Positions 6,752 through 9,493 of a stretch of DNA of 9,493 bases are shown here, piece by piece. The notes beneath the pieces were generated by a model. The model ran no database searches and had not been told where the DNA came from. It saw only the letters and a program-made list of their open reading frames with translations. The DNA is from Bacteriovoracaceae bacterium UBA4573 (GTDB taxonomy: Bacteria; Bdellovibrionota; UBA1018; UBA923): assembly GCA_002387735.1 (NCBI GenBank), contig DGKJ01000007.1, positions 10,063 through 19,555 on the forward strand. The letters run 5' to 3'. The first letter of the stretch is position 1. Every line of letters begins with the position of its first letter. Made by a program: the position numbers and the translations under genes.

Positions 6752-7654
6752 CTACACCTTTTCCTGCCGATGAGTGCCCAGAAGGCCGGCGGGTTTAAAC
6801 AACAAAATGAGAATAAGTATGCCGAACGCGAGCGCATCACGATAAGTACTGGCCCAGTAGGCGATCACCAGACTCTCGGCTACGCCCATCAACAACGCTC
6901 CAATCACTGCACCCGTGACGTTGCCTATACCTCCGACCACTGCGGCTACAAAGGCTTTGAGGCCGAACATCACACCCATGAGCGGATCAATTTTTGGATA
7001 GGTCAGCCCTACGAGAATCCCAGCCGCACCGGCAAGCGCGGACCCTAGCATGAAGGTCACACTTATAATGCGATCCACCGGAATACCCATGAGAGCGGCA
7101 TTGTCGTGATTAAACGAGACGGCTCGCATCGCTCGTCCGGTTTTGGTCTTAAAGATAATCGTACGCAACCCGGTCATGAGCACCAAACTGATGGCGAGAA
7201 CCAATAGTTGCAGACGGTTCATCTGCAGAGTTCCAATCATAAAAGGTTCGCCCGGCACGTAGAGAGTGGGGAAAAATTTTGGATCCGCGCCAAAAATTAT
7301 TTGGCCGCCAAACTCTAGAAGTAGCGACACACCTACCGCGGTGATTAAAACATTTATGCGAGGGGATTTACGCAGTGGTCGATAGGCGAAACGTTCGATT
7401 AAATATCCTGCGACCGCGGCGCCGAGCATGGCGAGTGCGAGCGCAGCACCGAGCGATCCTAAACCGGGCACATTCGCCAGTCCTAAATACCGACCCGCGT
7501 AATACCCAATAAAAGCACCCAACATATAAACGTCGCCATGCGCGAAGTTGATGAGCTGCAATATTCCAAACACCATGGTGTAACCAAGCGCGATCAGAGC
7601 ATAGATCGCACCGAGGCCTAGACCATTGATGATATGCTGAAGAAATTCAGTCAT
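6752..7654 (-). CDS. livH: Branched-chain amino acid ABC transporter, permease LivH
   Basis: A 300-residue inner-membrane permease of normal family length. The N-terminus GAIYALIALGYTMVFGILQLINFAHGDVYMLGAF (15-48) is the hallmark of LivH. ERFAYRPLRKSPRINVLITAVGVSLLLE (87-114) and the coupling loop TGRAMRAVSFNHDNAALMGIPVDRIIS (172-198) follow. The C-terminal part has AVVGGIGNVTGAVIGALLMGVAESL (238-262) and ends FKPAGLLG (286-293). The ATG shares one base with the stop of the binding-protein gene (TAATG), and I see no Shine-Dalgarno before it. Translation is therefore probably coupled to termination of the upstream gene. Confidence 0.96.
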   Translation of the reverse strand: MTEFLQHIINGLGLGAIYALIALGYTMVFGILQLINFAHGDVYMLGAFIGYYAGRYLGLANVPGLGSLGAALALAMLGAAVAGYLIERFAYRPLRKSPRINVLITAVGVSLLLEFGGQIIFGADPKFFPTLYVPGEPFMIGTLQMNRLQLLVLAISLVLMTGLRTIIFKTKTGRAMRAVSFNHDNAALMGIPVDRIISVTFMLGSALAGAAGILVGLTYPKIDPLMGVMFGLKAFVAAVVGGIGNVTGAVIGALLMGVAESLVIAYWASTYRDALAFGILILILLFKPAGLLGTHRQEKV

Positions 7655-8826
7655 TAGCTGGGATTAATCGTTTCTTTATAGGCGAAGCCGCCAGATTTTA
7701 CTTCGAGCACGACAGCGGGTTTCACTGCGTTGCGGTCGTGATCAATCGTGATACGCCCCGTGACACCCTGAAAATCTTTGGTGTTGGCAAGCGCTTCGCG
7801 AATGTCATCTTTTTCAAGTGTTTTGGCGCGCTTCATGGCATCGGCAAGGACCATGGCGGCATCGTAGCCCATGGCAGCTAACCCGTCGGGCACGCCACCG
7901 AATTTGGCTTTGTAAGCGGCGATAAACTTTTGTACGTGTTCGCTCGTGTCATCTGGTGAGTAGTGATTCGAAAAGTAGCTGCCTTCCAAAGCTTTGCCAC
8001 CGATTTCAGTAAGTTTGGCGGAGTCCCAGCCATCGCCACCGAGCAGCGGAGCTTTAATTCCAAGCTCACGCGCTTGGCGCGCGATCAACCCTACTTCGGT
8101 GTAGTATCCGGGAACAAAAATGGCCTCTGGTTCCTTGGTCTTTATAGATGTCAGCTGACTTTTAAAATCTACGTCACCTGCCGAGTAACTTTGATCGACC
8201 ACCACTTCTCCACCCAATTTCTTGAAGGTTTCAGTGAAAAAGTTCGCCAATCCGACGGAGTAATCATTTTTAACGTCGCGAAGAATGGCAGCCTTCTTAA
8301 CCTTTAAAGTTCCGTGTGCGAATTTCGCCATGACGGAACCTTGAAAAGGGTCGATGAAGCAAACCCGAAAAATGTAGTCTCCCACTTGAGTGACTTTCGG
8401 ATTCGTCGAGCTCGGCGTTACCATTGGTACTTTGTTGGTTTGGGCAATTGGCGCCATTGCAAGACTACGAGAACTCGCCACCTCTCCAAGTATGGCGATT
8501 ACGCGGTCTTGAGTAATTAATTTTGTGACAGCAGTGGCTGCTTCTTCGGGTTTTCCCTGATTGTCCATCGTAACGACGCGCAGTTTTTTATTTTGAATAC
8601 CGCCCGACTGGTTGATCTGTTCAATAGCAAGTCGAATTCCGTCGCGAGTGCTGGTTCCGAAGGTGGCTTCGTTCCCAGTGAGACTTCCGACTTCACCGAT
8701 GACGATTTCATTTGCGGGATCTGTCGCGGTTGAGCCCGTTTGCGTAGATTTATTACATCCCGGCGCGAGTACGAGCGTGCCCGCCGCAAGTAGCACTGAA
8801 GTGAAAAAACTCGAATGAAATTTCAT
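7654..8826 (-). CDS. livJ: Branched-chain amino acid ABC transporter substrate-binding lipoprotein (LivJ/LivK-like)
   Basis: A 390-residue type I periplasmic binding protein that captures leucine, isoleucine, valine or related amino acids for LivHMGF. The start at 8826 is preferred because GGGGGGAA lies about 4 bases upstream and the protein then opens with MKF and a hydrophobic signal. A GTG at 8856 would add ten residues and bury the signal. The signal ends VLAPGC (C24), a lipobox-like site with Ala at -3, so it is probably lipid-anchored, unlike soluble E. coli LivJ/LivK. A polar Ser/Thr linker (25-35) follows. The mature domain has the family opening IVIGEVGSLTGNEATFGTSTRDGIRLAIEQIN. The binding-site region is LGEVASSRSLAMAPIAQTNKVPMVTPSSTNP, and GYDAAMVLADAM and FQGVTGRITIDHDRNAVKP lie near the C-terminus. 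It is first in the operon. The exact substrate cannot be fixed from sequence; some Liv systems carry other amino acids or amides. Confidence 0.92.
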   Translation of the reverse strand: MKFHSSFFTSVLLAAGTLVLAPGCNKSTQTGSTATDPANEIVIGEVGSLTGNEATFGTSTRDGIRLAIEQINQSGGIQNKKLRVVTMDNQGKPEEAATAVTKLITQDRVIAILGEVASSRSLAMAPIAQTNKVPMVTPSSTNPKVTQVGDYIFRVCFIDPFQGSVMAKFAHGTLKVKKAAILRDVKNDYSVGLANFFTETFKKLGGEVVVDQSYSAGDVDFKSQLTSIKTKEPEAIFVPGYYTEVGLIARQARELGIKAPLLGGDGWDSAKLTEIGGKALEGSYFSNHYSPDDTSEHVQKFIAAYKAKFGGVPDGLAAMGYDAAMVLADAMKRAKTLEKDDIREALANTKDFQGVTGRITIDHDRNAVKPAVVLEVKSGGFAYKETINPS

Positions 8827-8841
8827 GATTCCCCCCAAACC

Positions 8842-8857
8842 AGTGTTGACGAACACT
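8842..8857. promoter_or_regulatory. Inverted repeat in the divergent intergenic region, candidate operator
   Basis: AGTGTT-GACG-AACACT is a perfect 6-4-6 inverted repeat, 16 bases upstream of the livJ start codon. It overlaps the TTGACG box proposed as the -35 of the recombinase gene. In a divergent promoter region of only 58 bases, a regulator bound here could affect both genes. No regulator gene is seen in the window. Confidence 0.4.
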
Positions 8858-8874
8858 CAGAAGTTTTAAACAAT
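8846..8874 (+). promoter_or_regulatory. Candidate promoter for the recombinase homologue, near-leaderless
   Basis: TTGACG (8846-8851, five of six consensus bases) and AACAAT (8869-8874, four of six) are 17 bases apart. Transcription would start near 8881, only about four bases before the ATG at 8885. That fits the absence of a ribosome binding site and suggests a near-leaderless message. Confidence 0.35.
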
Positions 8875-8879
8875 CGGTC

Positions 8880-8891
8880 TAGACATGTCTA
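8880..8891. promoter_or_regulatory. Perfect 12-bp palindrome centred on the recombinase start codon
   Basis: TAGACATGTCTA is a perfect palindrome whose centre lies within the ATG at 8885-8887. It may be an autoregulatory operator or simply chance. On the minus strand TATAGA (8893-8888) could serve as a -10 for livJ, but it lacks a good -35 partner. Confidence 0.35.
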
Positions 8892-9493
8892 TAGGGTTCG
8901 ATCGCGCAAAAGAAAGTTTTTTAGTTGAACTCGCCGCGCAAGGCAAAGCGTCGAACACGATAAAAAATTATCGTTGCGACCTGGGAGAATTGCGTGAGTA
9001 TTGTTCACTTACACAGTGTGATTTCTTATCGCTGGGCGTCGCAGAGTTAGAAAATTATGTTCTTTATCTGCGTAAAAAAGGATTGAAGACCAATTCTTGT
9101 CGCCGAAAACTAATGACGGCACGGAAGTTTATTCGGTTCTTGTCTGGAAAAGTGGACGTCGCAACGATCGGAATTGAAAAACACATTCCTCCGGAGAAGG
9201 TTGAAAAGCCGCCACGACTTGTGGATCTCGAGGTGATTCAAGAAGTACTCGAGCTGCAGCCGGAAACCGATATTGGATTGCGCAACCGGGCTCTAATTCA
9301 TGTCTTATTGGACACGGGAATGCTGGTCACCGAGGCCTTGGCGCTACGAACCTCCGACTTGCACGGGTTTTCGTTGAAGGTCGGCGGAAAACGCGCACGA
9401 ATGGTGATGATTTCCAAAGAAACCGCACATTCAATAGCCTTGTTGAAAGACAAACTGCACCAACACTTTAAAGGAAAAACGTTTCTCTTTCAC
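8885..9493 (+). CDS. XerC/XerD-type tyrosine recombinase homologue, cut by window end, lacking the first catalytic Arg
   Basis: The first 203 codons of a gene that runs past the window. Residues 1-100 match the N-terminal SAM-like core-binding domain of Xer recombinases: FLVELAAQGKASNTIKNYRCDLGELREYC (12-40), LENYVLYLRKKGLKTNS (55-71) and RRKLMTARKFIRFL (73-86). The catalytic domain begins at about 110 and includes RNRALIHVLLDTGMLVTEALALRTSDL (133-159). In XerC/XerD the matching motif is TGLRVSEL, where Arg is the first catalytic residue; here that position is Leu147 (CTG, 9323-9325). The Lys of the beta-hairpin may be K169 in GGKRAR. The HxxR and Tyr motifs would lie beyond the window. The ATG at 8885 has no clear ribosome binding site. 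It is either a catalytically impaired paralogue or a protein kept for DNA binding. Confidence 0.8.
   Translation, partial: MSIGFDRAKESFLVELAAQGKASNTIKNYRCDLGELREYCSLTQCDFLSLGVAELENYVLYLRKKGLKTNSCRRKLMTARKFIRFLSGKVDVATIGIEKHIPPEKVEKPPRLVDLEVIQEVLELQPETDIGLRNRALIHVLLDTGMLVTEALALRTSDLHGFSLKVGGKRARMVMISKETAHSIALLKDKLHQHFKGKTFLFH

Noticed and set aside
7963..8520. Plus-strand open frames of 114 and 68 codons opposite the binding-protein gene
   Set aside because: They lie wholly inside a confidently assigned minus-strand gene, and their translations have no domain-like character.
8827..8856. Longer binding-protein start at GTG 8856
   Set aside because: It places ten residues ahead of the lipoprotein signal and ignores the GGGGGGAA site in front of ATG 8826.

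Overview
The window reads as chromosomal DNA of a Gram-negative (diderm) bacterium with near-balanced base composition. Diderm is inferred from a complete branched-chain amino acid uptake operon, several Sec-type signal peptides and two secreted proteins that look like outer-membrane beta-barrels. The unfamiliar exported proteins and the bacterial protein-mannosyltransferase homologue would fit a Bdellovibrio-like lineage. That placement is an impression, not a demonstrated result.

Left part, plus strand: a PMT-family (GT39) membrane glycosyltransferase at 11-1342, whose true start may lie outside the window, then an unrecognised exported protein at 1485-2267 and a tRNA-Leu(GAG) at 2345-2429. 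Directly after the tRNA lies about 190 bases of hairpin-rich, non-coding sequence. It is closed by a second, exact 29-bp copy of the tRNA 3' end, and it also holds an inverted 13-base copy of the tRNA T-arm. This is the most unusual structure in the window.

Middle and right, minus strand, transcribed from about 8830 down to 2662: livJ-like lipoprotein binding protein, livH, livM, livG, livF in the classical order. Junctions overlap or nearly overlap (TAATG, 14-nt gap, ATGA, ATGA). A predicted outer-membrane beta-barrel gene follows 23 bases after livF. After a further 104-base gap comes a secreted protein with a transglutaminase/papain-like Cys-His pattern. The Liv proteins should form one ABC importer: LivJ captures the substrate, LivH and LivM form the channel, and LivG and LivF hydrolyse ATP. 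The two downstream genes may be read through from the same promoter, but nothing visible ties their function to amino acid uptake.

Right edge, plus strand, divergent from liv: the first 203 codons of a XerC/XerD-type tyrosine recombinase homologue, cut by the window end. The first catalytic arginine of the family appears to be leucine. The short divergent intergenic region carries two perfect inverted repeats, one of them centred on the recombinase start codon.
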